Numbered from the stretch's first letter, positions 1 to 8,181 are shown. The stretch: 14,480 nucleotides of DNA from a bacterium (GCA_030430105.1 JAUIFW010000019.1:1-14480), one strand, 5' to 3'. Notes: generated from the sequence alone by a model not told the origin. Translations and numbers: made by a program.

Positions 1-594
1 AAGAAAACAGAGCTCGAGCAGTTCAAGAATATTACAAGCCGAGGAATTATCGCCATCAAGATCAAGGAGGACGATGAGCTACTTTGGGTACGTGGTACTA
101 TGGGAGTAGATGAGGTGTTCCTTGTGACGAAGAATGGTCAAAGTATTAGATTCTCTGAGGAGGATGTGCGTGCCATGGGTAGGACATCTTCTGGTGTGCG
201 TGGAATCAAGTTGAAGGCTGAGGATGAGGTGGTACAAATGAGTATCATCAAGGCTGGAGAAGAAAAGGCAAAGGTCTTTGTCTTGATGGAACACGGTATG
301 GGTAAGGCTACCAAGATAAAGGAGCATAGAGTACAGACTCGGGGAGGATCTGGAATCAAGGCCGTAATGGTGACGAAGAAAACAGGAAATGTCATAGGTT
401 CTTCTGTACTCTACGATGGTGCAGAGGGAGATCTTCTCATGCTTTCAAAGAACGGACAGATGCTCCGTATTGGCCTCGATACGATCCCAGTACGTGGTCG
501 CGTGACCCAAGGAGTGTATATGATGCGATTTAAGGACAACGATGATTTGCTCGCAAGCTTCTCTATAGTGTATGATGAGAAGGAGGAAGAGTAA
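1..594 (+). CDS. gyrA: DNA gyrase subunit A, C-terminal part (5' end outside window)
   Basis: The reading frame is open from base 1 to a TAA at 592-594, giving the last 197 residues of GyrA. The segment is the C-terminal beta-pinwheel that wraps DNA so that gyrase can introduce negative supercoils. Blade signatures are visible: MGRTSSGVRGIKL, a GYGKA-like HGMGKATKI, RGGSGIKAV, a DLLMLSKNGQMLRI strand pair and VRGRVTQGVYMMR. These align by eye with the end of E. coli GyrA (ATGVRGIKL, NTQGVILIR). The protein ends in a short acidic tail (YDEKEEE), common for GyrA. The catalytic tyrosine domain and the GyrA box lie upstream of the window. ParC is the alternative, but the regular blade repeats favour GyrA. 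The next gene starts 9 nt after the stop, so co-transcription is likely. Confidence 0.93.
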   Translation, partial: KKTELEQFKNITSRGIIAIKIKEDDELLWVRGTMGVDEVFLVTKNGQSIRFSEEDVRAMGRTSSGVRGIKLKAEDEVVQMSIIKAGEEKAKVFVLMEHGMGKATKIKEHRVQTRGGSGIKAVMVTKKTGNVIGSSVLYDGAEGDLLMLSKNGQMLRIGLDTIPVRGRVTQGVYMMRFKDNDDLLASFSIVYDEKEEE

Positions 595-603
595 TAGTCC
601 CCT

Positions 604-1917
604 ATGAAGAAAAAGCAGCCCAAAACCCTCATGGATAAATTTGGAGGGTGGGTATCAGAGCAAAAGGAACTTCTCAAAGATGTGAAGTCCCAGGTAAAAG
701 AGCTGCGGGAGGAGCGTCAAGCTACCCGCTCTTTAGGGGATGAGAAGAAAAAGGAGAGGAGGCCAAAGGCAAAGCAAGAACGCACAAAGGTAGATATCTC
801 AGTGGTCAGTGTGATCAAGGCTGCCTTTGCTACGGTTTTGGTCCTACTTTCCATCTATTTTCTCTATCTCATCACAGACACCTTGATTTTGGTTATGGTC
901 TCACTTTTTGTGGCAGCCATGATCAATCCCCTGGTATCCTTCATGGAGCGTTACAAAATACCACGAGGTGTGGGGGTCATCCTGACATACATTTTGATTG
1001 CGGCAGTGATCATCTTTTCGATCCTGGCGTTTGCACCGGTACTAAAGAATCAAGGAGACAAGATTATTAGCTCCATTTCCACATACCTTCAGTCCGTTGC
1101 CAACGAAGGCTTCACATCCCTTTCCCTCCCCTTCATCTCTTCAGAGCAAGAGGCGGGTATTATCACGTGGCTCAACGATATTCGAGAAAACATCAATCTA
1201 GACCTTGTCTTCCAACAGATGAGTGACTGGTTCATCGAAAACCGCAATGCGATTGGAGAGAATCTAGGTACCCTCTCAAACAACTTCTTTGGCTTTGTAA
1301 ATAATGTGGCAAGTGGCCTTGGAAACCTTGTGATTGTTCTGCTGCTGACCTTCTTCGTCATCGTAGAGAAAGAAGAACTCAAGGGGTTTGCAGTTGCGGC
1401 ATTACCAAATAAGCACAGAGAGTATTTCAATACAAAGCTTCGTACGATCCAGACAAAGATCGGAGCATGGGTACGCGGACAGGTTTTGCTTGGTCTGGCG
1501 GTAGGATTTGCAACATACATCGGCTTCCTTATCCTCTGGCTCTTTGGCATCTATATAGAGGAGATGCTCATTCTTTCTGTTTTGGCAGGTATCACAGAAG
1601 TAGTTCCTGTGGTCGGTCCCCTACTCGCTGGAACCATCGCAGCACTAGTAGCAGCCAATCTAGGGCTGCTCCCAATGCTCTCTGTGATCATCATGTTTAT
1701 CGTGATCCAGCAGCTTGAAAATAATATTCTGGTACCAGTAATCATGCGTCATGCCGTAGGACTCAGCTCCTTTGTGATCATCGTAGGCATGCTCATCGGT
1801 GTAACCTTCTTTGGATTCCTAGGACTTATCCTCGCGGTACCAATCACCACGATTCTTGGACTCTTTGTGACGGATTTACTTGGGAGTAAAAACGGAGATA
1901 AAAAAGAAGCAGCCTAA
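604..1917 (+). CDS. AI-2E/PerM (YdiK) family membrane protein
   Basis: This 437-residue polytopic membrane protein belongs to the AI-2E transporter (formerly DUF20/PerM) family. Members have been linked to autoinducer-2 export, Na+/H+ antiport or permease functions, so the substrate here is unknown. Residues 1-65 are a very Lys/Arg/Glu-rich cytoplasmic extension, longer than usual. Hydrophobic segments follow at about 70-110 and 120-145, then a soluble middle region (about 150-245), then a cluster of helices from about 250 to 425. The family hallmark is the loop ITEVVPVVGPLLAG (about 328-341) with its P..GP element. The ATG at 604 is 9 nt after the gyrA stop. An AGGAGG lies at 581-586, 17 nt upstream, too far for a normal SD. 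The stop codon sits inside a small hairpin at 1908-1923. The gyrA linkage suggests a shared transcript, not a shared function. Confidence 0.85.
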   Translation: MKKKQPKTLMDKFGGWVSEQKELLKDVKSQVKELREERQATRSLGDEKKKERRPKAKQERTKVDISVVSVIKAAFATVLVLLSIYFLYLITDTLILVMVSLFVAAMINPLVSFMERYKIPRGVGVILTYILIAAVIIFSILAFAPVLKNQGDKIISSISTYLQSVANEGFTSLSLPFISSEQEAGIITWLNDIRENINLDLVFQQMSDWFIENRNAIGENLGTLSNNFFGFVNNVASGLGNLVIVLLLTFFVIVEKEELKGFAVAALPNKHREYFNTKLRTIQTKIGAWVRGQVLLGLAVGFATYIGFLILWLFGIYIEEMLILSVLAGITEVVPVVGPLLAGTIAALVAANLGLLPMLSVIIMFIVIQQLENNILVPVIMRHAVGLSSFVIIVGMLIGVTFFGFLGLILAVPITTILGLFVTDLLGSKNGDKKEAA

Positions 1918-1930
1918 GCTGCTCCTTTTA
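1908..1930 (+). terminator. Hairpin terminator overlapping the AI-2E gene stop codon
   Basis: AGCAGC (1908-1913), loop CTAA (1914-1917) and GCTGCT (1918-1923) form a perfect 6-bp stem followed by CCTTTTA. The loop contains the TAA stop codon of the upstream gene. It is a modest intrinsic terminator for the gyrA/AI-2E transcript. Confidence 0.55.
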
Positions 1931-1970
1931 ATTAACAATTACTAATTATTAATTAAAAAATTATAATTAA

Positions 1971-1996
1971 CTTTGAAGCAGTTTACTGCTTCAAAG
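1971..1996 (-). terminator. Hairpin terminator of ndk, overlapping its stop codon
   Basis: The 12-nt arms at 1971-1982 and 1985-1996 (CTTTGAAGCAGT and its exact complement) are perfectly inverted. On the minus strand the hairpin is followed by a T/A-rich run (complement of 1921-1970, including TTTTTT). The ndk stop codon (1983-1985) lies in the loop. The AT-only stretch 1929-1970 separates it from the convergent terminator of the plus-strand gene. Confidence 0.7.
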
Positions 1997-2486
1997 TGTA
2001 CGCTGTATACCCCGGCTCATGCGCCACCAACTCCTCATCCTTAAACCAAACTCCAAGCTCTACCTCAGCCTCCTCGGGAGTTGCAGAAGCGTGAATAAGG
2101 TTGAAGACACCGATCTTTGCAGTATCTGCATGTCGGTATGAAACGTGTGCGTAGTCACCTCGGATAGTTCCTGGAGCTGCGCTCTTTGGCTCCGTAGCTC
2201 CGATCATCTTTCGGATAACCTCCACGATCTCAATTCCCTCTACAGCCATGGCTAGAACGGGTCCTGAAGTGATCATTTCGATCATCATGTTGCGCACGTG
2301 CTCTCCACGTCGCTCAGCAAGCTCCTCTGTATAGTGCTTTTCCGCAGTATCCTTTGGGGATACAAGAAGCTTCATTCCTACCATCTTTGCTCCAACACGC
2401 TCAAGTCGTGTAATAATTTCTCCTACAATTCCTCGCTCGATCGCGTCTGGCTTGAGGAGGACGAGTGATCGCTCAATAGTCTCCAT
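1983..2486 (-). CDS. ndk: Nucleoside diphosphate kinase
   Basis: This 167-residue NDP kinase transfers the gamma phosphate of ATP to (d)NDPs through a phosphohistidine. Seen: ERSLVLLKPDAIERG at 5-19 with the ATP-contacting Lys12, the MIGATEP/AAPGTIRGDYA block at 94-113 with Arg109, and NLIHAS at 129-134 with catalytic His132. The usual HGSD is HASA here. About eight extra residues sit between RGDYA and the active-site Asn-X-X-His compared with E. coli Ndk, which explains part of the length excess over the usual 140-150. Both traits match the archaeal/CPR-like subgroup as I know it. I chose the ATG at 2486 because METIERSLVL is the conventional N-terminus. The open frame continues to 2609 but the extra 41 residues are not NDK-like. 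There is no SD upstream. It is convergent with the AI-2E gene and divergent from the orphan gene at 2617. Confidence 0.93.
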   Translation of the reverse strand: METIERSLVLLKPDAIERGIVGEIITRLERVGAKMVGMKLLVSPKDTAEKHYTEELAERRGEHVRNMMIEMITSGPVLAMAVEGIEIVEVIRKMIGATEPKSAAPGTIRGDYAHVSYRHADTAKIGVFNLIHASATPEEAEVELGVWFKDEELVAHEPGYTAYTLKQ

Positions 2487-2514
2487 AATACGTAATGTAA
2501 AAAATATCGCGGTC

Positions 2515-2543
2515 AGACTAGCTTTGGCTTCCCTACTCGTCAA
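2515..2543 (-). promoter_or_regulatory. Candidate ndk promoter
   Basis: On the minus strand TTGACG (2543-2538) is separated by 17 bp from TAGTCT (2520-2515), about 30 nt upstream of the chosen ndk start at 2486. The -35 is 5/6 consensus but the -10 is weak. The position favours 2486 over the longer open frame, because the longer start would lie upstream of this promoter. Confidence 0.35.
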
Positions 2544-2581
2544 TATTAGGGTAGAAATACCAAAAAAAAATGACTGTATGG

Positions 2582-2587
2582 TATAAT
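2582..2587 (+). promoter_or_regulatory. Candidate -10 element for the orphan gene
   Basis: A perfect TATAAT lies 29 nt upstream of the ATG at 2617, implying a leader of roughly 20-25 nt. I see no convincing -35 at the expected 17-bp spacing (about 2559-2564 reads ACCAAA). The leader has no SD. Confidence 0.4.
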
Positions 2588-2616
2588 AATACGAAGCAGT
2601 ATTTAACAATATTCAC

Positions 2617-3993
2617 ATGTCCCTAAACGCAGCTATAAACAAGGAGTATAACAATGGAGAGGAATCAAGGAAAAAGGATCTTCTGGATATATCAGATGAG
2701 GAAATGGAGGAAATTGCTGCCATGATGAGTGGCGCTAAGAGTAATTTTGAGGGGAAAATGAAGGAGGTGGTGCAAGAAGTACCTGTCTCCAAGGAGGCTC
2801 AGGCGGTTCTCTCTTGGCTCAACAAAAAGGAAAACATGATGTACAGCAATGAGAAGGAATTGCAGCAGGAAACAATGAAGGAGTTTGGAATGAGCAAGGA
2901 GGAATTTCAAGCTGCGGTGATACAGGTGCTGGAGCAAGCTCACGAAGAGGTTGCAGATCAATTTGCTGCATTGAATAAGGAGCTAAAGCAAATCATCCTA
3001 CAAGGAAATGACTCTATTCGTGATAGGCTAAAAGATAGTAGTATGACACACCTAGTACGAGGAACAGATGAAACAGATACAGCTCAGCATGCAAAGATAT
3101 ACAACATGTACATGGAGCCAGCCGAAAAAGCTGCCCTCGACGTTGAAAAGAAGTTCAATGAGGTGGAAGCAAGAAAGCATGCAATCTATCAAAGCATATC
3201 TGTATTCCCTGATTCAGTGAATAAGGAGGAAGTGCTACAGAAGCTTATGAGGAAAAGTGGAGACCATCACGCAAGGATTGAACTTGGGTCAGCAACCATG
3301 AACAAGGTTGTAGAACTTGCTAAGGAGATGAAGCCATTACCCTTGTATAATAGCTATGTGGAAATAGAGCCTAAGCAAGAGCATAGTGTCTCAAACATAC
3401 ATACCGGTGAGGAAATGGTTGGGGGAGGTGGAAAAGCGCAGACACCCTATGATGCTATAAGAACTCTATGGAATTCTACAAGGGAGGCAGAGTTGAGAAC
3501 GGGTGCAAAAAGCATTCCCTCCTACGAAGACCTAAGGGTAGCAGCAGGAAAAGCAAAGGCACCGGAGCTTGATAAAAGGGGGCAAGACAGTAGTCCGCCG
3601 GATAGTAATGAGCTACCATCTATAGCGGCGGAAAAAGACAATACACTTGGTACCCTGGAGGGTTTTACACAAATGGCTAAAGAGTATTCGGATTGGAAAT
3701 CTGAGAATAAAGAGAAAATGCGTTTAGATATTCGCTTCGCAAATAAGGAGTATTTTAACAGATTTCTTGAAGAGAAATCCTATACCATGAGGGATGTCGA
3801 AAAAAGCTTTGAAGCAATTATTAAGAAGCTAGAGGGACTAGATAGATCTGGGGTGCTAGAATTCGAAAAGAAGACAAGTGCATTATTTAACGAGAGTGGA
3901 AGAGATATATTCAGGGCGTTAGAAGATAATCAGAAGGAGTCACTAAATACTATGCAAGGTAGATTTATGCGTGCGCACCGTAGAGGTGTATAA
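2617..3993 (+). CDS. Hypothetical protein, highly charged and helical, 458 aa
   Basis: I do not recognise this protein. It has 458 residues, no signal peptide and no membrane segment, so it should be cytoplasmic. It is dominated by Glu/Lys/Ala/Met-rich stretches predicted to be helical. Three parts can be distinguished: an N-terminal helical region (about 1-245) beginning with an acidic DISDEEMEEIAAMM segment; a low-complexity linker (about 245-350) with GGGGKAQTP, SSPPDSNELPS and many charged residues; and a second helical region (about 350-450) with Lys/Glu-rich helices, ending in a basic RAHRRGV tail. Methionine is frequent. The start at 2617 is the first ATG after a TATAAT and has no SD. 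It is monocistronic: a strong terminator follows at 4082, directly before the rRNA promoter. A scaffold or effector-like role would be guesswork. Confidence 0.75.
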   Translation: MSLNAAINKEYNNGEESRKKDLLDISDEEMEEIAAMMSGAKSNFEGKMKEVVQEVPVSKEAQAVLSWLNKKENMMYSNEKELQQETMKEFGMSKEEFQAAVIQVLEQAHEEVADQFAALNKELKQIILQGNDSIRDRLKDSSMTHLVRGTDETDTAQHAKIYNMYMEPAEKAALDVEKKFNEVEARKHAIYQSISVFPDSVNKEEVLQKLMRKSGDHHARIELGSATMNKVVELAKEMKPLPLYNSYVEIEPKQEHSVSNIHTGEEMVGGGGKAQTPYDAIRTLWNSTREAELRTGAKSIPSYEDLRVAAGKAKAPELDKRGQDSSPPDSNELPSIAAEKDNTLGTLEGFTQMAKEYSDWKSENKEKMRLDIRFANKEYFNRFLEEKSYTMRDVEKSFEAIIKKLEGLDRSGVLEFEKKTSALFNESGRDIFRALEDNQKESLNTMQGRFMRAHRRGV

Positions 3994-4081
3994 GAAAATA
4001 GGATGGAAAAAAGGGCTAAAACAGCACTCTTTCCTTAAGAGCTACATAGAGAAATAATTGCTAAGGTAGCTTCGTAAAAAT

Positions 4082-4118
4082 AAAAGCAGGAAAAAAAGTA
4101 ATAATTTCCTGCTTTTTT
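4082..4118 (+). terminator. Intrinsic terminator after the orphan gene
   Basis: A perfect 12-bp stem (AAAAGCAGGAAA at 4082-4093, TTTCCTGCTTTT at 4105-4116) with an 11-nt loop runs into TTTTTT. The A-rich left arm could also make it work in the other direction. It ends only 3 nt before the -35 of the rRNA promoter and insulates the two units. The 88 nt between the stop at 3993 and this hairpin hold no gene I can support. Confidence 0.85.
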
Positions 4119-4120
4119 CG

Positions 4121-4148
4121 TTGACAAAGGTTTCCCCTTCCCTAATAT
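4121..4148 (+). promoter_or_regulatory. 16S rRNA promoter
   Basis: A perfect TTGACA (4121-4126), a 16-bp spacer and TAATAT (4143-4148) form a strong housekeeping-type promoter, with transcription expected to start near 4155. It is the only strong promoter between the upstream terminator and the rRNA, about 120 nt before the mature 16S 5' end. The GC-rich discriminator typical of stringent rRNA promoters is not evident. Confidence 0.8.
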
Positions 4149-4184
4149 AACCACCGTCGAGCCAAACAAGGGGCGAGACACACG

Positions 4185-4221
4185 ATACTTGAAATCTAGA
4201 ATGTAGTGAATAATGTTATGT
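4185..4221 (+). other. 16S precursor processing stem, left arm
   Basis: This 37-nt leader segment is complementary to the trailer at 5834-5870 over its entire length: 32 Watson-Crick pairs, 3 G-U pairs and 2 mismatches by my alignment, with no gaps. It lies about 48 nt before the mature 5' end. The arrangement is the classic RNase III-type stem that loops out the 16S precursor. A small hairpin (CTCTGT at 4241-4246, ACAGAG at 4252-4257) lies between this arm and the 16S. Confidence 0.85.
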
Positions 4222-4268
4222 AACAGTGGATGACGATGATCTCTGTTACTTACAGAGTTCTCGTTATT

Positions 4269-5767
<1,499 letters not shown>

Positions 5768-5833
5768 CCAAGTGTCCTTCCCTCAAGGAAGGTACCAAAT
5801 GGACAACAATCGACACTTACTTAGTGTTACTCG

Positions 5834-5870
5834 ACATAACATTGTTCGCTACATTCTCGGTATCAAGTAT
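5834..5870 (+). other. 16S precursor processing stem, right arm
   Basis: This is the partner of the leader arm 4185-4221, starting about 66 nt after the mature 16S 3' end. Between the 3' end and this arm lies an inner trailer hairpin (AAGTGTC at 5770-5776, GACACTT at 5812-5818). The terminator begins only 2 nt after this arm, so the transcript consists essentially of the looped-out 16S. Confidence 0.85.
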
Positions 5871-5871
5871 G

Positions 5872-5902
5872 AAAAAACTCTCACAGACAGTGAGAGTTTT
5901 TT
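5872..5902. terminator. Shared bidirectional terminator (16S and SLH gene)
   Basis: A perfect 13-bp stem (5872-5884 with 5890-5902) has loop AGACA, six A on the left and six T on the right, so it can end transcription from both sides. It ends the plus-strand 16S transcript and also lies 19 nt past the stop codon of the minus-strand SLH gene. Confidence 0.9.
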
Positions 5903-5921
5903 GTATGAAGAGCTATATAGA

Positions 5922-7196
5922 CTAGCGTAGTGCCTCAATCAAAATCTTCACCAGCTGAGCCCGAGTAAGCGGCTCCATAGGGTTAAAGAACTTCGCCCCT
6001 CCCCTATCCTCTCCTTCAATCACACCTCGCTCAAAGGCAGCATACACATACGGTGCATACCAACTATCAATCGGCACATCTCTTAGACCTGCATAGGTCA
6101 GATCCGTAGAAGCTTTGTACTCAGCAAAATCCTTCTCAATATTCAGATCAAGTGGTTCCTCAATAGCACGCATGATGAGTACTAACCCCTCTGCCCTATT
6201 GAGCGTCCCTCGTGGATTATAGGTTCCATCTGGATTTCCCTTGGTAATACCAAGGTTTTTTAGTGTGGTTACATGCTTTGCGTACCACGCTCCCTCTTCC
6301 ACATCAGAGAAGGGTGCCCCTTCGGCCGAAGAAGTGTCCAAAATCAGCGCTTTGGTGATGAATGCTGCCATCTCTGCGCGGTTTAGAGCACTATCGGGCT
6401 CAAAGATACCTTCAGACTTCCCCGACGTCATACAACGCAATCTCGCCTCATCTATGTATGTTCGTCCCCAATGTTGACTGATATCAGTAAATGGTAGTGC
6501 TGGATCAGAACAATATGCTCCAGAAAGGTCAAAGGACCCCTTATACAGCTGGGTACCTGCCTTCGTAGAAAGAATAAGGTTGAGTGTATAGTCAAATGCG
6601 TTTTCCTTGATGATCTCTGTCTTCGCAATGTGATCCTTATGGGTGAACTGTATAAGTTCATAATGCTTAGCAAGTCCATCTCGCTTTGTAAGGAGTGCAT
6701 TGGCTATAAGGAGCTCAAGTGTATCGCGGGAATAGAAATCTTTGATGAGCTTACTTGAGATCTCACACTCAGCATTTGCATACGCCAAAGACTGGTGGAA
6801 GATAGGCTCATCCAAGAAGTCTACACCTGCCTGTGCAAACTCCTCAAAACTGAGGCCATTGTCTTCCATAATAATTTCCATAGACCGCTGCGCCTGATCC
6901 TGCACATTCAGAACATAGGTATTGAGTGATGCAGCATCCATAGTGGAGAGATTTTCAGCAATATCTTCTCGCTGTGCTTCTAGGTAACAAAGTAGGCTTC
7001 CTTGAGCACTAATGAGCTTGTCTCGCATAGCATCGAGATCACTCTCAGATGCTGCTAGGTGGACACTTCCCCCCTCTTGAGTAAGGCTAGAAGAAAGTGT
7101 GGTTGCCCCAAAGGGTGTACCAAAGTACAGGGCAAAGGCTCCAAACACAAAGGAGAGGAGAAAGAGGTAGTAACTAAACATTTTCATCCGTTTCAT
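5922..7196 (-). CDS. Surface protein with three C-terminal SLH domains
   Basis: This 424-residue exported protein has an N-terminal hydrophobic segment at about 7-27 (FSYYLFLLSFVFGAFALYFG) after a Lys/Arg-rich start: a signal peptide or membrane anchor. An unrecognised mostly helical region spans about 45-230 and holds Cys70, Cys144 and Cys229. Three S-layer homology repeats follow at about 236-286, 296-345 and 371-422, each showing the F.D(V/I)...W....I/V....G...G....F.P...L.RAE/Q pattern. SLH repeats anchor proteins non-covalently to the cell-wall polymer, so it probably acts at the envelope. I prefer the ATG at 7196; a TTG two codons upstream (7202) would add two residues. There is no SD. 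A promoter with a perfect -10 lies at 7226-7254. It converges with the 16S unit and shares its terminator. Confidence 0.85.
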   Translation of the reverse strand: MKRMKMFSYYLFLLSFVFGAFALYFGTPFGATTLSSSLTQEGGSVHLAASESDLDAMRDKLISAQGSLLCYLEAQREDIAENLSTMDAASLNTYVLNVQDQAQRSMEIIMEDNGLSFEEFAQAGVDFLDEPIFHQSLAYANAECEISSKLIKDFYSRDTLELLIANALLTKRDGLAKHYELIQFTHKDHIAKTEIIKENAFDYTLNLILSTKAGTQLYKGSFDLSGAYCSDPALPFTDISQHWGRTYIDEARLRCMTSGKSEGIFEPDSALNRAEMAAFITKALILDTSSAEGAPFSDVEEGAWYAKHVTTLKNLGITKGNPDGTYNPRGTLNRAEGLVLIMRAIEEPLDLNIEKDFAEYKASTDLTYAGLRDVPIDSWYAPYVYAAFERGVIEGEDRGGAKFFNPMEPLTRAQLVKILIEALR

Positions 7197-7225
7197 AGGC
7201 AAGAATATAGAAAGGACATCTATAT

Positions 7226-7277
7226 ATTATAACACAAATAACAAATATTTGCAAAACCCTCGGAAATTTGCTATGAA
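7226..7277. promoter_or_regulatory. Divergent promoter pair sharing one palindromic -35
   Basis: TTGCAA at 7249-7254 is its own reverse complement. On the minus strand it is followed, after 17 bp, by a perfect TATAAT (7231-7226) for the SLH gene. On the plus strand, also after 17 bp, comes TATGAA (7272-7277) preceded by an extended -10 TGC (7269-7271), for the small-ORF cassette starting at 7302. Both would start transcription about 20 nt before their start codons. The two promoters could not both be occupied at once. Confidence 0.6.
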
Positions 7278-7301
7278 CGGTGCAAAGAACAGGAGAACAA
7301 A

Positions 7302-7760
7302 ATGTACATAGGCAAACAGCTCGAAGTATGCGTCGAGAACCTTTGGGATCTCTTGCAGGAGCTACGATTGAAGAAAGATGCTTCGGAATCAGTGAAGGGA
7401 CATGTGTTAGCCAGAGTGCAGCTTGTGCTGGAACAGGCATCAGAGCAAACGGCTATATTCATCGTCAAAAGCTGGAAGCGTAGAGACTTTGAAGAACAGG
7501 AGGTATATGTTGTATGGAGACTATACAACTGTATTCATCATATGCTGGTTACTTCCCCGGAGCTCTACCAGGCCTTTAATCATACAGAGGTCTATGGAAA
7601 GCTTCAGGCAATCAAGGTAGGCTTAGACCTTGCAAAGGAGTATCTCAAAGCCAAAATGATCCCACAGAATGCACAGTATTACGCAGGAAGATACAAGCAT
7701 GTGGTGACGATCATGATGAAGGTAAATATGTCTGTGGATGGAAAAAAAGAAAGGAGCTAG
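7302..7760 (+). CDS. Hypothetical helical protein, 152 aa (first ORF of small-protein cassette)
   Basis: I do not recognise this protein. It has 152 residues, no membrane segment or signal peptide, and is predicted mostly alpha-helical with amphipathic stretches (about 5-55, 60-85, 95-118, 122-143). It is rich in Leu, Val, Lys and Glu and ends in a basic SVDGKKERS tail. It contains Cys10 and Cys77 but no metal-binding pattern. The start is well supported: AGGAG at 7291-7295 lies 6 nt before the ATG, preceded by an extended -10 promoter. The next ORF begins 1 nt after its TAG stop, so the two are almost certainly co-translated. The length and helicity recall four-helix-bundle accessory proteins (Avd, S23-type), but I see no matching motif and do not claim that relationship. 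Confidence 0.7.
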   Translation: MYIGKQLEVCVENLWDLLQELRLKKDASESVKGHVLARVQLVLEQASEQTAIFIVKSWKRRDFEEQEVYVVWRLYNCIHHMLVTSPELYQAFNHTEVYGKLQAIKVGLDLAKEYLKAKMIPQNAQYYAGRYKHVVTIMMKVNMSVDGKKERS

Positions 7761-7761
7761 T

Positions 7762-8004
7762 ATGGAAAAAGCAAAAAGTTTGGGAATCGTATATTTGCTG
7801 GGTAGGGAAAAACTTGTCGAGTGTGAGCGGCGGCTACAGCACGCTCATGATGAGATAACTTGGACGGAGATCGTCACGGAGTCGGAGGATATAATCCAAA
7901 GACAACGTCTATTGCTGCAATGTATGCCAGCAATATATGACTTGTATCAAGAGTTCTACGCTGTCTGTATGGAGGTGGTCGCAGCAGCAAAAAATTCTGT
8001 TTGA
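7762..8004 (+). CDS. Hypothetical helical protein, 80 aa, candidate for -1 frameshift extension
   Basis: This is an unrecognised 80-residue protein, mostly helical (MEKAKSLGIVYLL, then a Glu/Arg-rich helix and a Leu/Tyr-rich one), with cysteines at 21, 54 and 69. I chose the ATG at 7762 over an in-frame ATG at 7738 because AGGAG at 7752-7756 lies 5 nt before it and it starts directly after the previous stop. The zero frame ends in TGA (8002-8004). Six codons earlier is the heptamer A-AAA-AAT (7989-7995), with a GGAGGTG 11 nt upstream of it. The -1 frame is open across this point and runs to a TAA at 8154-8156, immediately before the cassette terminator. The gene may therefore encode two products, of 80 and about 131 residues. 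Confidence 0.65.
   Translation: MEKAKSLGIVYLLGREKLVECERRLQHAHDEITWTEIVTESEDIIQRQRLLLQCMPAIYDLYQEFYAVCMEVVAAAKNSV
7971..7995 (+). promoter_or_regulatory. Candidate -1 ribosomal frameshift site (dnaX-like)
   Basis: GGAGGTG (7971-7977) is fully complementary to the anti-SD CACCTCC at the 3' end of the 16S in this window. It lies 11 nt before the slippery heptamer A-AAA-AAT (7989-7995), which is in the correct frame (GCA AAA AAT in the zero frame). An internal SD 10-14 nt upstream of an A-AAA-AAG heptamer is the known stimulator of -1 frameshifting in E. coli dnaX. A weak hairpin (GTGC at 8015-8018, GCAC at 8025-8028) lies downstream. An indel in the A run is the main alternative. Confidence 0.45.
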
Positions 8005-8156
8005 ATCATGCAGAGTGCCTGCAAGCACACGGAAGGCTAAGGCGTGCCGTGAATGCCCTACTAGACGACTGTGAAGTAAGTGAAGAGAGAGGAATGGAGT
8101 GCATCAGCCTGCCTCATGATGTCTTCTATCGCTCAGTATGCTCTTCACAAAACTAA
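8001..8156 (+). CDS. Third ORF of the cassette, -1 frame extension or separate small protein
   Basis: This frame is open from 7941 to the TAA at 8154-8156. Its only early start codon is TTG at 8001, which would give 51 residues (LNHAECLQAHGRL and onward, with five cysteines). No SD lies at a useful distance from that TTG: the nearest, GGAGGTG, ends 23 nt upstream. The ORF is exactly -1 relative to the preceding gene and overlaps its end. It may be the translated tail of that gene by frameshifting, a poorly initiated separate ORF, or the result of a one-base indel in the A run. The stop lies 1 nt before the terminator hairpin, which supports this stretch being coding. Confidence 0.4.
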   Translation: MNHAECLQAHGRLRRAVNALLDDCEVSEERGMECISLPHDVFYRSVCSSQN

Positions 8157-8180
8157 CCCCGCCGAAAGGCGGGTTTTTTT
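8157..8180 (+). terminator. Intrinsic terminator of the small-protein cassette
   Basis: CCCGCC (8158-8163), tetraloop GAAA and GGCGGG (8168-8173) are followed by seven T. It is a textbook strong terminator placed directly at the end of the -1 frame ORF. Confidence 0.92.
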
Positions 8181-8181
8181 C

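Noticed and set aside
1089..1550. Minus-strand 153-codon ORF inside the AI-2E gene
   Set aside because: Shadow of a well-supported membrane protein gene; it has no recognisable domain.
2487..2609. Longer ndk start
   Set aside because: The extra 41 residues are not NDK-like and lie upstream of, and across, the candidate promoter.
2654..2725. Short ORF with AAGGAG 7 nt before an ATG inside the orphan gene
   Set aside because: Only about 23 codons, out of frame with a long open frame; probably a chance SD in a purine-rich region.
5768..5921. Search for a spacer tRNA or start of 23S
   Set aside because: Only processing arms and a terminator are present; no tRNA fold or 23S 5' motif was found.
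7302..8004. Diversity-generating retroelement with an Avd-like protein
   Set aside because: No reverse transcriptase, no template/variable repeat pair and no Avd signature; helicity alone is not evidence.
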